64,000 bases of DNA from Rubrivirga marina (lineage in GTDB: Bacteria; Bacteroidota; Rhodothermia; Rhodothermales; Rubricoccaceae). Where the stretch lies: assembly GCF_002283365.1 (NCBI RefSeq), contig NZ_MQWD01000001.1, positions 3,823,985 through 3,887,984 of the forward strand, read 5' to 3'. The translations under genes and the position numbers were made by a program. The stretch's first letter is position 1. Each line of letters begins with the position of its first letter. Below the pieces are notes generated by a model. The model had not been told where the DNA came from and did not search any database. It saw only the letters and a program-made list of their open reading frames with translations. Positions 17,357 through 26,826 of this stretch are shown here, one piece after another.

Positions 17357-18163
17357 TCACGACAGCCACGGCCGCCAGGCGAGGGCGGGGTCGCCCCAGC
17401 AGAACACCGATGGGTTGCGGAGGTCGTCCTTGTTGTAGGCGAGCCGGTCGTCGGCCCGCGTCGAGACGCCGCCGCCAGCGGCCTCGACGACGGCCTGAGC
17501 CGCGGCCGTGTCCCACTCGAAGGTCGGGACCGTCCGCGGGTAGAAGTCGGCCTGGCCCTCAGCGACGAGGCAGAACTTCAGCGACGAGCCCATCGAGGCG
17601 GACTCGACCGATCGTCCCTCGGCCTCGATGCGCTCGAGGATGGCGGCCACCTCGGGCCCCGCGTGGTCCCGGCTGGCGACGACCGTGAGGGCGCCCTCCG
17701 GCGCTGGCCGTGTCGCGATCGCAACGGGGTCCGCGCCCTTCACCTGCTTCCACGCCTCGCCATCGGCGGCGAAGTACGTCACGCCGAGGACCGGGACGTG
17801 GACGACGCCGAGGACCGGCGCACCATCTTCGATGAGGGCGATGTTGACCGTGAACTCGCCGGAGGCCTTCCCCCCCGCGGTCGAGCCTTTGACGAACTCC
17901 TTGGTCCCGTCGAGCGGGTCGACGCACCAGAACCGGCCCCATGCCTTCCGGTCCTGAGATTCGGGGTCACCCTCCTCGGACAGGAGCGGGATGCCAGAGC
18001 CTGCGAGGTGGTCGGCGATCGTCCGGTGGGCGGCGAGGTCGGCCTGCGTCAGCGGCGAGTCATCGGCCTTGGCGTCGACGGTGAGCGGCTGGCCGTAGAA
18101 GGCGAGGATGGCGTCGCCGGCGGCGCGGGCCGCCCCGAGGGCGAGGGCGAGGAGGTCAGACAC
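17357..18163 (-). CDS. cysQ: 3'(2'),5'-bisphosphate nucleotidase
   Basis: This inositol monophosphatase-fold enzyme of 268 residues hydrolyses PAP (and PAPS), the by-product of sulfotransfer. Metal-binding motifs are SEEGD at 62-66, DPLDGTKEF at 82-90 and the late FEWDTAAAQAVVEAAGG. The GTG at 18163 opens the protein at MSDLLALALGAARAAGDAI, the expected first helix. It sits between uxs and the permease in the sulfate-activation block, consistent with PAPS being consumed here. Confidence 0.9.
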   Translation of the reverse strand: MSDLLALALGAARAAGDAILAFYGQPLTVDAKADDSPLTQADLAAHRTIADHLAGSGIPLLSEEGDPESQDRKAWGRFWCVDPLDGTKEFVKGSTAGGKASGEFTVNIALIEDGAPVLGVVHVPVLGVTYFAADGEAWKQVKGADPVAIATRPAPEGALTVVASRDHAGPEVAAILERIEAEGRSVESASMGSSLKFCLVAEGQADFYPRTVPTFEWDTAAAQAVVEAAGGGVSTRADDRLAYNKDDLRNPSVFCWGDPALAWRPWLS

Positions 18164-18229
18164 GAGGGAGTTCGGGGGGACGGGGCCGGCAAGATCGTCC
18201 AGCGTGGTCGCCCCGTCGCGTTGATCTCC

Positions 18230-18256
18230 CGAGGCGGGCCGGGTCAGGCCGCCTCG
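18230..18256. terminator. Possible hairpin at the uxs stop
   Basis: CGAGGCGG at 18230-18237 pairs with CCGCCTCG at 18249-18256 around an 11-base loop that contains the uxs stop codon. It belongs to the recurring GCCTCGG-type stem family. No T-run follows, and the next gene, cysQ, lies upstream rather than downstream of uxs on this strand, so it would terminate uxs transcription before rejoining the block. Confidence 0.35.
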
Positions 18257-19185
18257 ACGCGTTCGCGGAAGTAGTCGAGGGTCCGGCGGAGCCCCTCGGC
18301 CCGGCCCACCGTCGGCGCCCAGCCCAGGACCTCCCGCGCCCGCGTGACGTCGGGCTGCCTCACCTTCGGGTCGTCCGACGGCAGGGGCTCGTACGTGATC
18401 GTCGACGACGACCCCGTGAGCGCGACGACCTCCTCGGCGAACTCCTTGATCGAGACCTCGTCCGGGTTCCCCACGTTGACCGGGTCCGTCTCCCCCGAGT
18501 GCAACAGCCGCCAGATTCCCTCGACGAGGTCGTCGACGTACTGGAAGCTCCGCGTCTGGGACCCGTCGCCGAAGACCGTGATCGGCTCGCCCCTCAGCGC
18601 CTGGCCCATGAACGCCGGGAGGGCCCGCCCGTCGTCGAGCCGCATCCGCGGGCCGTACGTGTTGAAGATCCGGACGATCCGCGTGTCGACCCCGTGGGAC
18701 CGGTGGTACGCCATGGTCATGGCCTCGGCGAACCGCTTGGCCTCGTCGTAGACCCCGCGGCTCCCGACCGGGTTCACGTGGCCCCAGTACGACTCGGGCT
18801 GGGGGTGGACCTGGGGGTCCCCGTACACCTCGCTCGTCGAGGCGAGGAGGAACCGGGCCCCCTTCGCCTTGGCCAGGCCGAGCGCGTTGTGGGTCCCGAG
18901 GGACCCGACCTTCAGCGTCTGGATCGGGAGCCGGAGGTAGTCGATCGGGCTCGCCGGGCTCGCGAAGTGGAGGACGTGGTCGACGTCGCCCGCGACGTAG
19001 ACGAACGTCGAGACGTCGTGGCGGACGAACTCGAACCGGGGGTGCCCGACGAGGTGGGCGACGTTGTCGGGGTTCCCCGTGACGAGGTTGTCGACGCAGA
19101 CGACGTCGTGGCCCTCGGCGACGAACCGGTCGCAGAGGTGGGAGCCGAGGAAGCCGGCGCCGCCGGTGATGAGCGTGCGGGGCAT
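18244..19185 (-). CDS. UDP-glucuronate decarboxylase (UDP-xylose synthase)
   Basis: This extended SDR of 313 residues has NAD-binding [10 protein letters not shown] at 8-17, the ASPASPIDY signature, STSEVYGDP with the catalytic Ser/Thr-Glu, and YDEAK near 147 with the catalytic Tyr and Lys. These are hallmarks of UXS, which oxidises and decarboxylates UDP-glucuronate to UDP-xylose. The preceding gene, ugd, makes its substrate. The product would feed surface polysaccharide assembly. Confidence 0.93.
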   Translation of the reverse strand: MPRTLITGGAGFLGSHLCDRFVAEGHDVVCVDNLVTGNPDNVAHLVGHPRFEFVRHDVSTFVYVAGDVDHVLHFASPASPIDYLRLPIQTLKVGSLGTHNALGLAKAKGARFLLASTSEVYGDPQVHPQPESYWGHVNPVGSRGVYDEAKRFAEAMTMAYHRSHGVDTRIVRIFNTYGPRMRLDDGRALPAFMGQALRGEPITVFGDGSQTRSFQYVDDLVEGIWRLLHSGETDPVNVGNPDEVSIKEFAEEVVALTGSSSTITYEPLPSDDPKVRQPDVTRAREVLGWAPTVGRAEGLRRTLDYFRERVEAA

Positions 19186-19242
19186 GAGCAGGGGATGGAG
19201 GATGAGGGACGGGGAATGAGGGAGTGTCCCTCTCCCGCTCTG

Positions 19243-20649
19243 CTACGCTGCCGTTTCGCGGTCCGAGACCTCCTGGGCCGGGAACGACGGGCGGCCGACC
19301 GAGCGGTACGTGAAGCCGAGGCCGGCCATATGCTTTGGGTCGAACACGTTCCGGCCATCGAACACCAGTGGCGCGCCGTCGCCGGCCATCGACTGGCGGA
19401 CGCGGGCGAGGTCGGGCCGGCGGAACTCGGGCCACTCCGTCGCCACGACGAGCGCGTCGGCGCCGGCCGCCGCGTCGTAGGCCGTCTCGGCGTACGACAG
19501 CGACCCCGTGCCCCCGAGCGGCTCGCGCTCGAACGCGGCCCTCGTCGTCTCGACGGCCTCGGGGTCGAACGCGACGACGTCGGCCCCGAGGCCGACGAAC
19601 TCGCGGATGAGCACGTGGGCCGGCGCCTCGCGGACGTCGTCCGTGTGCGGCTTGAACGCGAGGCCCCACACCGCGATCGTCTTCCCGTCGAGGCGGCCGT
19701 CGTTGTCGCCGAGGGCGTCGACGATGTGCGGCACCATCGACTTGCGCTGCTCGTCGTTCACGCGGAGCACGGCGTCGAGGATCTCGAACGAGTACCCCTC
19801 CTCGCGGGCCGTCCGGTGGAGGGCCTGGACGTCCTTCGGGAAGCACGACCCGCCGAACCCGATCCCGGCGTACAAGAACTTCGGCCCGATCCGGCTGTCC
19901 GTCCCGATCCCGCGGCGGACCTTGTCGACGTCGGCGCCGACCCGGTCGCAGAGGTTCGCGACCTCGTTCATGAACGTGATCTTCGTCGCGAGCATCGCGT
20001 TCGCCGCGTACTTCGTCATCTCGGCGCTCGCCTCGTCCATGACGAGGATCGGGTTCCCGCTCCGGACGAACGGCTCGTAGAGCCGGGTCATGAGCTCGGC
20101 CGCCCGCTCCGAGTCGGTCCCGACGACGACGCGCTCGGGCTTCATGAAGTCGTCGACGGCCACGCCCTCCCGGAGGAATTCCGGGTTCGAGACGACGTCG
20201 AAGTGCTTGCCGGCCTCGAGCCCGTAGGCCCCGACGGCCGCCGTCACGCGGCGGGCCGTCCCGACCGGGACCGTGCTCTTGTCGACGAGGACCTTGTACC
20301 CCCAGTCGGGGTGGGCCGCCAGGAGCTCCCCGATGTCGTCGGCCACGCCGAGGACGTACTGGAGGTCGGCCGAGCCGTCCTCGGCCGGCGGCGTCGGGAG
20401 GGCGAGGAACACGACGTCGGCCGGCGCGAGGGCCTCGGCGAGGTCCGTCGTGAAGCGGAGCCGGTTCTCGCGGCGGCCCCGGTCGAAGTAGACCTCGAGC
20501 CCGGGCTCGTAGATCGTGAGGCGCCCGTCGCGGAGGCTCTCGACCTTCCGGGCGTCGATGTCGACGCAGGTGACCTCGTTCCCCATCTCGGCGAAGCAGA
20601 CGCCCGAGACGAGGCCGACGTATCCGGTTCCAACGACGGCGATGTTCAT
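19243..20649 (-). CDS. ugd: UDP-glucose 6-dehydrogenase
   Basis: This protein of 468 residues oxidises UDP-glucose to UDP-glucuronate. It begins MNIAVVGTGYVGLVSG at ATG 20649 (the longer frame is not needed). Other motifs are PTPPAEDGSADL, the catalytic cysteine in GFGGSCFPKDVQAL near 260, and the C-terminal nucleotide-binding KTIAVWGLAFKPHTDD. It is the first gene of the minus-strand block. The promoter should lie in the roughly 200-base gap shared with the divergent secreted-protein gene. Confidence 0.95.
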   Translation of the reverse strand: MNIAVVGTGYVGLVSGVCFAEMGNEVTCVDIDARKVESLRDGRLTIYEPGLEVYFDRGRRENRLRFTTDLAEALAPADVVFLALPTPPAEDGSADLQYVLGVADDIGELLAAHPDWGYKVLVDKSTVPVGTARRVTAAVGAYGLEAGKHFDVVSNPEFLREGVAVDDFMKPERVVVGTDSERAAELMTRLYEPFVRSGNPILVMDEASAEMTKYAANAMLATKITFMNEVANLCDRVGADVDKVRRGIGTDSRIGPKFLYAGIGFGGSCFPKDVQALHRTAREEGYSFEILDAVLRVNDEQRKSMVPHIVDALGDNDGRLDGKTIAVWGLAFKPHTDDVREAPAHVLIREFVGLGADVVAFDPEAVETTRAAFEREPLGGTGSLSYAETAYDAAAGADALVVATEWPEFRRPDLARVRQSMAGDGAPLVFDGRNVFDPKHMAGLGFTYRSVGRPSFPAQEVSDRETAA

Positions 20650-20849
20650 AAGAGACAGTCCGGGTTTGGGGAAAGGCGGCAAGGTATCGGGCCGCGCCGA
20701 CGCGAACAGAACCCACCACGATAAAACTGCTGACTCTGACGAATCCTCACGGAGTCACCCTTCTGGTCAGGACATCCCACGTGGTGGCGTGAGTCGGCCG
20801 CACTGTGGATCTTCCGGCGCCTACGGGCCCTTCCATCCCCCCCGTTTCC

Positions 20850-23800
20850 ATGCGCTTTCGTCCCCCCGCCCTCCTCCTCGCCGCCTTGTTGGCGACGGCC
20901 GCCTCCGCCCAGACACCTTGTGCTGGCGGCACGGCCGGGCCGTACGCGTGCCACGACGTGGACCTCATGGGCCACCTGCCACTAAGCACGTTCGTCAGCC
21001 CGGGGTCCAGCGCGCCGTCGGCCGGCAACGACATCTGGGGATGGACCGACGCCGATAGTGGGCGTGAGTTCGCCCTCGTGGGCCTCACGAACGGGACGGC
21101 GTTCGTCGAGATCACTGACCCCGCCTCGCCGGTCTTCCTCGGCAAGCTCCCGACGGCCACCTCGAACTCGTCGTGGCGCGACGTCAAGACGGTCGGTGAC
21201 TTCGCTTTCATCGTGAGCGAGGCCGGGAGCCATGGAATGCAGGTGTTCGACCTGTCCAAGCTCCTGACGGTCTCCTCCCCGCCCGTTACGTTCACCGCCG
21301 ACGCTCGCTACACCGGCTTCGGCAACGCGCACAACATCGTGGTGGACGAGGACTCGGAGTTGGCGATCGGCGTCGGGTCGTCCGGGACGTGCAGCACCGG
21401 GCTCCACATGGTCGACGTCTCCACCCCCCGGAGCCCGACGTTCGCCGGCTGCTACGATGGCGACGGGTACACCCACGACGCGCAGTGCCTCGTCTACGAC
21501 GGGCCCGACACGGACTACACGGGCCACGCCATCTGCGTGGCGTCCAACGAGGACTCCGTGACCATCGTCGACGTGTCGACTCCGGCGTCCCCGGTCCAAA
21601 TCTCGAAGGCGTTCTATCCGAACCCGAGCTACACGCACCAGGGCTGGTTCGCCGACGACATGCGGTACTTCATCGTCAACGACGAGACCGACGGCAACAG
21701 CACGGCGCCCACACGGACGATCGTGATGGACCTGCTCGACCTCGACGAGCCGGACTTCGCCTTCTTCCATGACGGGACCACGGCGGCGACGGACCACAAC
21801 CTGTACGTCCACGAGGGCCGCGTCTTCCAGAGCAACTACCGCGCGGGGCTCCAGATCCTCGACGCAGCGGGCCTCGGCGGCGGGTTCATGACGCAGGTGG
21901 CCTACTTCGACACGTTCCCGTCGAGCGACGCGCACGGCTTCGACGGGCAGTGGAGCAACTACCCGTACTTCCCGAGCGGGATCGTCGTCGCCAACGACAT
22001 CTCGAACGGGCTGTTCGTCCTCGCGCCCCGCGAGCCGGCCGCGCCCCCGACCGCCTCGGTGGCGCCGGCCGCCGTCGACGCGACGCTGGCGCCGGGCGAG
22101 ACGGGCGCGGCGACCGTGACGGTGGCGAACGGGAGCGGCGGCGGCCCGCTGATCTACGGCGCCACGCTCCAGAACATCTCCCAGCCCGACGGCTCGCTCG
22201 CCCGACGGCCGTTCTTCGCACGGCCCGCCGACTCGCCGGACCGCTCGGTGGCCGTGGGCGGCCGTCCCGACGGCGTCGACCCGGGCGCACTCGCCGAGGC
22301 CCCCCGTGAGTCCGCCGAGGCGCCCGGACTCGCCCCGCTCCTGGGCAGCGGGGGGCCCGACGCGTTCGGGTACGCCTGGATCGACTCGGACGAGGCCGGG
22401 GGCCCGGCGGTCGACTTACAGGACATCGCAGGCTCCGGCACGGCCGTCACGTTCACGCCCGCCGGCACGTTCGCCGCCAGCGACGAGGGCTATGCCGACG
22501 TCGCCTTGCCCTTCGCCTTCCCGTTCTACGGCGCCGACAAGTCGAGCGTCCGCGTCTACACCAACGGCTTCCTCACCTTCTCGTCGACCGTCGGCAACTC
22601 GTATACGAACCCGTCGGGCTTCCCGGGGACCAGCGGCCCGACGAACATCGACGACGTGATCGCCCCGTTCTGGGACGACCTCGACCTCAGCTCCGCAGGC
22701 ACGGTCTACACCGAGACGCTCGGCGACGGACGGTTCGTCGTCCAGTGGGATGAAGCGCGTCTCTACGACGCATCGGGCTCGTCGATGACGTTCCAGGTGA
22801 TCCTCGCGCCCGACGGGACCATCGAGTTCCAGTACGGGACGATGACAGGGACGACCAACGGCGCGTCGGTCGGGATCGAGAACGCGACGGCGACCGACGG
22901 GCTGGCGGTCGTCACGAACGCGGCGTACGTGACCTCGAACAAGGCCGTCCTGTTCTACAGCCCCGTGGTCTGGGCCTCGCTCTCCGGCGCCACGAGCGGC
23001 ACGCTCGCCCCCGGCACGTCGGCCGACCTCTCGGTCGACCTCGACGCGACCGAGCTCCCCGAGGGCACGTACACAGCCGAGCTCGCGGTCTCGACCAACG
23101 ACCCGTCGGCCCCGTCGATCACCGTCCCCGTGACGCTCACGATCGGCAGTGACGGGTCGATCTCGCTCGTGGTCAACGGCCCGCGCGGCTCACGCTTCCT
23201 CGGCGTCCCCTCCCCCGGCGTGACGGTCGACGACCTCGCCGCCCAGAACCTCGTCCGCGGCGTGCCGGGCTACTACCCAGCGGCGAACCCGCCCAACCTC
23301 TGGACGAGCTACGACGCCGTCGCGGCCGAGTGGACCGTGTCGGCCGGCACCGGTGAGGCCCTCCAGCCCGGCCACGGGTTCCGCTGGTACATGTACGACC
23401 GGAACGTCGGCAACCCCGACGTCTCCCGGTCGGTCGAGCTCCCGTTCACGCTCTCGACGGACCTCCCCCCGAACACAGCCGACGTCGTGATCGAGCTCCA
23501 GACGGGCGGGTCCCGGTTCAACTACCTCGCCAACCCGTTCGGGACGGACCTCGACCTGACCGGCATCTATTCGTGGCCCGGCGGCGACGAGATCGCCCCG
23601 GCCGCGCCGATCCACGTCTACAACCCGGTCACGCGGGCCTGGGACGACGCGCCGTCGAGCCTCGGTCCGTGGGAGTCGTTCCGCGTCCGCGCCAAGGGCC
23701 CAAAGGCGAACGGCGACCCGCGGGTGCTGACGATCCCGGCCTCGGCCGCGGGCGCGTCCGCCACGCGCCGCACCGTCGATGAGCGTCCCCAGTTGGCGCT

Positions 23801-24545
23801 CGAGCTCCGCGGGACCGACACCGACGGACTCCCCCTCGCCGACCAGGCCTTCACGATCGTGTTCTCCGACGACGCCCACGCGGGTCTGGACGACGCCGAC
23901 GGCTTGAAGCTCCAGCCACCGGCCGATGCTTACGTCGTCGTCGGGGCCCGCCTCGGCGAGGCGTTTGTGGGCCTCGACGCCCGGCCGTTCGCGGCCGGCG
24001 AGGTCCCGCTCGCCCTCGACGCCCGCGGGGCCGCGCGGACGATGACGCTCCGGTGGGACGCCAGCGCGCTCCCGGCCGGGCTCCCCGTCGCGCTCGTCGA
24101 CCTCGCGACGGGCACGGAGGTCGACGTCCGGGCCCGGACCTCGTACACGTTCGACGTCGCCCCGCGCCCGGCCCTCGCCGAGGACGCCGTCCTCGCCCTC
24201 GGCGAGCTCGCCGACGGGGCCGCCGCGACGGACCGGTTCGTCCTCCGGGTCGGGGCGGCCCCGGCCGACGCCGGGGCCGTCGGGGCCCTCGAGGTGACGG
24301 CCGTCGCGCCGAACCCGTCGAGCTCGACGGCCCGCGTCGCGTTCGCCGTCCCGACGGGGGGCCGGGCCCGCGTGTCGGTCGTCGACGTCCGGGGCCGGGA
24401 GGTCGCCGTGTTGGTCGACGGGGTCGTCGCGGCGGGCCGGCACGAGGCGGTCCTCGAGTCGGCCGGGCTCGCGGCGGGGGTGTACCTCGTCCGGGTCGAG
24501 GCCGGCGGGCGGGTCGCGACGCGCCAGGCCGCCGTCGTCCGGTAA
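20850..24545 (+). CDS. Large type IX-secreted protein with choice-of-anchor B domain
   Basis: This protein has 1231 residues. A signal peptide is present (RFRPPALLLAALLATAASAQ). Residues about 30-400 form a choice-of-anchor B/LVIVD-type region with repeated VDVSTP-like strands (THDAQCLVYDGPDTDYTGH, TDHNLYVHEG). Next comes a beta-sandwich module typical of Bacteroidota exoproteins (PFAFPFYG, TNGFLTFS, IAPFWDDL, GTIEFQYG), then an Ig-like segment and a C-terminal type IX sorting domain (VAPNPSSSTARVAF, VVDVRGREV, AGVYLVRVEAGG). ATG 20850 precedes the signal peptide. Exported and probably surface-bound; function unknown. A strong hairpin follows. Confidence 0.88.
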   Translation: MRFRPPALLLAALLATAASAQTPCAGGTAGPYACHDVDLMGHLPLSTFVSPGSSAPSAGNDIWGWTDADSGREFALVGLTNGTAFVEITDPASPVFLGKLPTATSNSSWRDVKTVGDFAFIVSEAGSHGMQVFDLSKLLTVSSPPVTFTADARYTGFGNAHNIVVDEDSELAIGVGSSGTCSTGLHMVDVSTPRSPTFAGCYDGDGYTHDAQCLVYDGPDTDYTGHAICVASNEDSVTIVDVSTPASPVQISKAFYPNPSYTHQGWFADDMRYFIVNDETDGNSTAPTRTIVMDLLDLDEPDFAFFHDGTTAATDHNLYVHEGRVFQSNYRAGLQILDAAGLGGGFMTQVAYFDTFPSSDAHGFDGQWSNYPYFPSGIVVANDISNGLFVLAPREPAAPPTASVAPAAVDATLAPGETGAATVTVANGSGGGPLIYGATLQNISQPDGSLARRPFFARPADSPDRSVAVGGRPDGVDPGALAEAPRESAEAPGLAPLLGSGGPDAFGYAWIDSDEAGGPAVDLQDIAGSGTAVTFTPAGTFAASDEGYADVALPFAFPFYGADKSSVRVYTNGFLTFSSTVGNSYTNPSGFPGTSGPTNIDDVIAPFWDDLDLSSAGTVYTETLGDGRFVVQWDEARLYDASGSSMTFQVILAPDGTIEFQYGTMTGTTNGASVGIENATATDGLAVVTNAAYVTSNKAVLFYSPVVWASLSGATSGTLAPGTSADLSVDLDATELPEGTYTAELAVSTNDPSAPSITVPVTLTIGSDGSISLVVNGPRGSRFLGVPSPGVTVDDLAAQNLVRGVPGYYPAANPPNLWTSYDAVAAEWTVSAGTGEALQPGHGFRWYMYDRNVGNPDVSRSVELPFTLSTDLPPNTADVVIELQTGGSRFNYLANPFGTDLDLTGIYSWPGGDEIAPAAPIHVYNPVTRAWDDAPSSLGPWESFRVRAKGPKANGDPRVLTIPASAAGASATRRTVDERPQLALELRGTDTDGLPLADQAFTIVFSDDAHAGLDDADGLKLQPPADAYVVVGARLGEAFVGLDARPFAAGEVPLALDARGAARTMTLRWDASALPAGLPVALVDLATGTEVDVRARTSYTFDVAPRPALAEDAVLALGELADGAAATDRFVLRVGAAPADAGAVGALEVTAVAPNPSSSTARVAFAVPTGGRARVSVVDVRGREVAVLVDGVVAAGRHEAVLESAGLAAGVYLVRVEAGGRVATRQAAVVR

Positions 24546-24558
24546 CGGCTCGGTCGCT

Positions 24559-24586
24559 CCCGCTGGCGGCCCCCGTCGCCAGCGGG
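24559..24586 (+). terminator. 10-bp hairpin after the secreted-protein gene
   Basis: CCCGCTGGCG at 24559-24568 pairs exactly with CGCCAGCGGG at 24577-24586 across an 8-base loop. It lies 13 bases past the stop, so it is the likely terminator. There is no U-tract. Confidence 0.7.
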
Positions 24587-24710
24587 GCCGGCTTCGTCAG
24601 GGGCGGGCGGCATCTTTGCGCGCGCTCCACATGAGCCCGTTGCCCCCCTCCGGCGGCCGGCCTAGTTTGATCGCCTGCCCGCCGAGATGACGGCGCCCCG
24701 CCGTCGGCAT

Positions 24711-24783
24711 GGCCCCGTAGCTCAGTTGGCAGAGCAGCTGGCTTTTAACCAGCGGGTCGTAGGTTCGAGCCCTACCGGGGTCA
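24711..24783 (+). tRNA. tRNA-Lys (anticodon TTT)
   Basis: Cloverleaf drawn by eye: acceptor GGCCCCG pairs with CGGGGTC, with one G-T pair. The D-arm holds AGCTCAGTTGGCAGAGC. The anticodon stem GCTGG/CCAGC encloses the loop CTTTTAA with anticodon TTT. The T-arm contains GGTTCGAGCC. CCA is not encoded (the sequence continues ACCGATC). Confidence 0.95.
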
Positions 24784-24829
24784 CCGATCGGCCACGTTCT
24801 TTCTGTCGCGCCTCGGCGCGAGGCCTCTT

Positions 24830-24913
24830 GCCCAGGTGGTGAAATTGGTAGACACGCACGCTTGAGGGGCGTGTGGAGTAAAATCCGTGCTGGTTCGAGT
24901 CCAGTCCTGGGCA
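24830..24913 (+). tRNA. tRNA-Leu (anticodon GAG)
   Basis: Acceptor GCCCAGG pairs with CCTGGGC. The anticodon stem CACGC/GCGTG encloses TTGAGGG, anticodon GAG. A long variable arm is present, as expected for leucine, and the T-arm carries GGTTCGAGTCC. It lies 46 bases after tRNA-Lys, so the two are probably one transcript. CCA is not encoded. Confidence 0.95.
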
Positions 24914-24927
24914 CTCAAGGATCCCGT

Positions 24928-24968
24928 GAGGGGCGAAATCGGCCTGAATGGCTTCGATTTCGCCCCTC
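24928..24968 (+). terminator. 14-bp hairpin after the tRNA pair
   Basis: GAGGGGCGAAATCG at 24928-24941 is the exact inverse of CGATTTCGCCCCTC at 24955-24968, with a 13-base loop. It begins 15 bases after tRNA-Leu and is the likely tRNA-operon terminator. Confidence 0.7.
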
Positions 24969-26619
24969 GCGGCGTTTCGGGGAACGTGTGGGAAGCAAAG
25001 CGGCGGCCGAAGCGAGGCAGACATCGCCGGCCGAGCGCCGGACGTACTGATTCGAGGATCGCTCGTACGTCCCCCGTGCGCCGTCGGCCATGGGCTCCCG
25101 GGCCGTCACTTCGACATGCCGTGGTAAGGACCGGCGGTCCAGCCGCCGAGGCAGGCTGTCTCGATCTCGGTGGGAGGTCCTGGACGAGTTGGCCGGCTCT
25201 TGCGGTTGCTCACAGGGGGCCAGGGGACCCACGGCAGCGCCAGAAACTGAGGGAAGACTCGGGGAATGGATGACATGTCTGAAACGTGAGCTGCGTACAC
25301 TCCAGAGGCTCGGGACGACAGGCCTGGGCCGGCTCGAAACTCGGCCGGGCCGCGCTCTGTGGTGGGGGGCGGCCCGGCCAGATCGCCTTGGTCGACCGGC
25401 GGCCTAGTGGACGCAGTCCTGGCTGCCCATCGTCCTTCGACTTCTTGAGCCGGCAGACCGCTGGACAGTCGGCCCAGTGGGGCCGGTAGCTTCTGGCGAT
25501 AGCTTTTGGCGGTCGGCGGCGGGTTCGTGCGGAGCCGGGCGCCCCCTTCCACCCCGACGCCGAGGCCCGGCCAGGCGAGAGCCCTGATGATCGACGTGCT
25601 TGCGGCTGGCGGCCAGCCGGAAAGCGCGGGGAGACGGTCGCCGAGCGGGGACGTCTGGATCTGTCCGGCGACGGCTCGGACCGCCTCGACGCCGAGGCGG
25701 GGGCACCCGGGCGGGCGTAGCCGGGATCTAGCGGGGGTCGCTTGTGTCGCGCACGCGCCGGCCGGACCCGTCCCAGTCTCGGACTGGGACCGCGATGGGA
25801 TACGACCCCGGAATGTCAAGTGACCGAACCGTCGGTGGCGACAGATCCGCCCCCTCCTGCGTTGGCACGGGCCTGGGTGAGTGGCAGTCAGACGTGGCGC
25901 CTGACGCATGGCGCGGCGTCTCTGATGGTGCGGCGCCCGTGGTGGGGAGCCCGCCTTCGCTCTGCGCCAGGGCGCCCTCCATCGGAGGGCGCCCTGGCGT
26001 GGTCGTGCATGGTACACGCCCGTGACGTTCGGCTTACCTGTACGGTCTGGGGTGGGGCATCGCCGATACGTCCGGTCGGCGGGGCTCCCAGGGGCGTCGA
26101 CAAACCCACCACACCTGTTCGCAGACGTCGATGGGAGCCCCGCCGGTTGGGGCGGGCGGGAGTGAACGCCAGGAATTGGCTCTGGCGAACTCGGGCGTAG
26201 GCTCGTCGAGGCGGGAGGACTCGCGATCGCTGGCCCCTCGACTCTCGGCCTACGGTTTCCCAATCCCAAGGCCCGCCCACATCGTCGCGGAGGTCGCGAG
26301 GTACGGGCGCTGGCAGAGCGTGAAGGTCGCGCTGGGATGGCGGCGGTGGCGGAATCGCCGAGCGAGGGTTCCGTACTCGATGCCGTAGGCCCACCCGCAG
26401 CACGGCCTCCCGCCCAGGGCCGCCTCGGCCTCGGTGAGCGCTTCGGCCTGATCCGACCGGGGGCGTCAGCTCCTGCTGACCTGGGAGAGAGAGTGAGAGG
26501 CCCCGTATGCAGGACTCTGAGTGAGAGCCCCACTGGTATAGGCCCTCCCCTTCCCGAAGTCAACTTGGTTAGCGCCCCGATCCAGCCTTCCGCCCGCAGG
26601 CGAGGACGGCTCCGATGGG
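24969..26619. other. Gene-poor region with strong inverted repeats
   Basis: No protein family is recognisable here on either strand. Long open frames exist (for example 612 codons on the minus strand, 25106-26944), but their translations are Arg/Pro/Ser-rich and look like non-coding high-GC frames. Three strong hairpins stand out: 25770-25790 (9 bp, 3-base loop), 25965-25999 (16 bp, 3-base loop) and 26077-26145 (14 bp, 41 bases apart). A possible coding relic on the minus strand around 26455-26270 reads EALTEAEAALGG then CQRPYLATSATMWAGLG and a stop, with no start codon. Confidence 0.5.
25965..25999. repeat. Perfect 16-bp hairpin
   Basis: CGCCAGGGCGCCCTCC at 25965-25980 and GGAGGGCGCCCTGGCG at 25984-25999 pair completely around ATC. 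It is the strongest short hairpin noticed in the window. With no gene on either side it could be a relic terminator, a REP-type element or part of a structured RNA. Confidence 0.75.
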
Positions 26620-26721
26620 TTAGACACGCGCGCGCCGCCGGGACAGGACGTGGCCGACGCGAACCGAGAGGGTGAACGACGCGACGGCGAGGGCGGTGAC
26701 GGCGAGAGCGATGGCGTACAC
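26620..26721 (-). CDS. Possible 33-residue single-pass membrane peptide
   Basis: From a GTG at 26721 the frame reads one hydrophobic helix (YAIALAVTALAVASFTL) followed by a basic tail with SRRRARV, ending at a TAA. The helix plus positive tail is typical of small inner-membrane proteins, but chance or a relic of a larger membrane protein is equally possible. It lies in the decayed zone between the tRNAs and the IS element. Confidence 0.25.
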   Translation of the reverse strand: MYAIALAVTALAVASFTLSVRVGHVLSRRRARV

Positions 26722-26826
26722 AGGTCGATGGGTGTGAGGCAGGCCACGTTAGGCGAGAACGGGCGCCATCGGCCTCCGGTGATCCCACGACTCGTGCGGC
26801 CATGCATCGACGGCCGCCGCTCTCCG

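Noticed and set aside
17357-20719. A single minus-strand open frame of about 1120 codons across cysQ, uxs and ugd
   Set aside because: Only its last 268 codons (cysQ) are protein-like. The rest is an Arg/Gly/Pro-rich shadow of uxs and ugd, which have clear motifs in other frames.
20650-20849. AT-richer patch between ugd and the secreted-protein gene as a mapped promoter
   Set aside because: It probably contains both promoters, but I could not align a convincing -33/-7 Bacteroidota-type motif at proper spacing.
24722-25024. A minus-strand frame reading GLDSNQHGF and TPVGLEPTTRWLKASCSAN
   Set aside because: These are the well-known false translations of the antisense strand of tRNA genes; here they lie over tRNA-Leu and tRNA-Lys.
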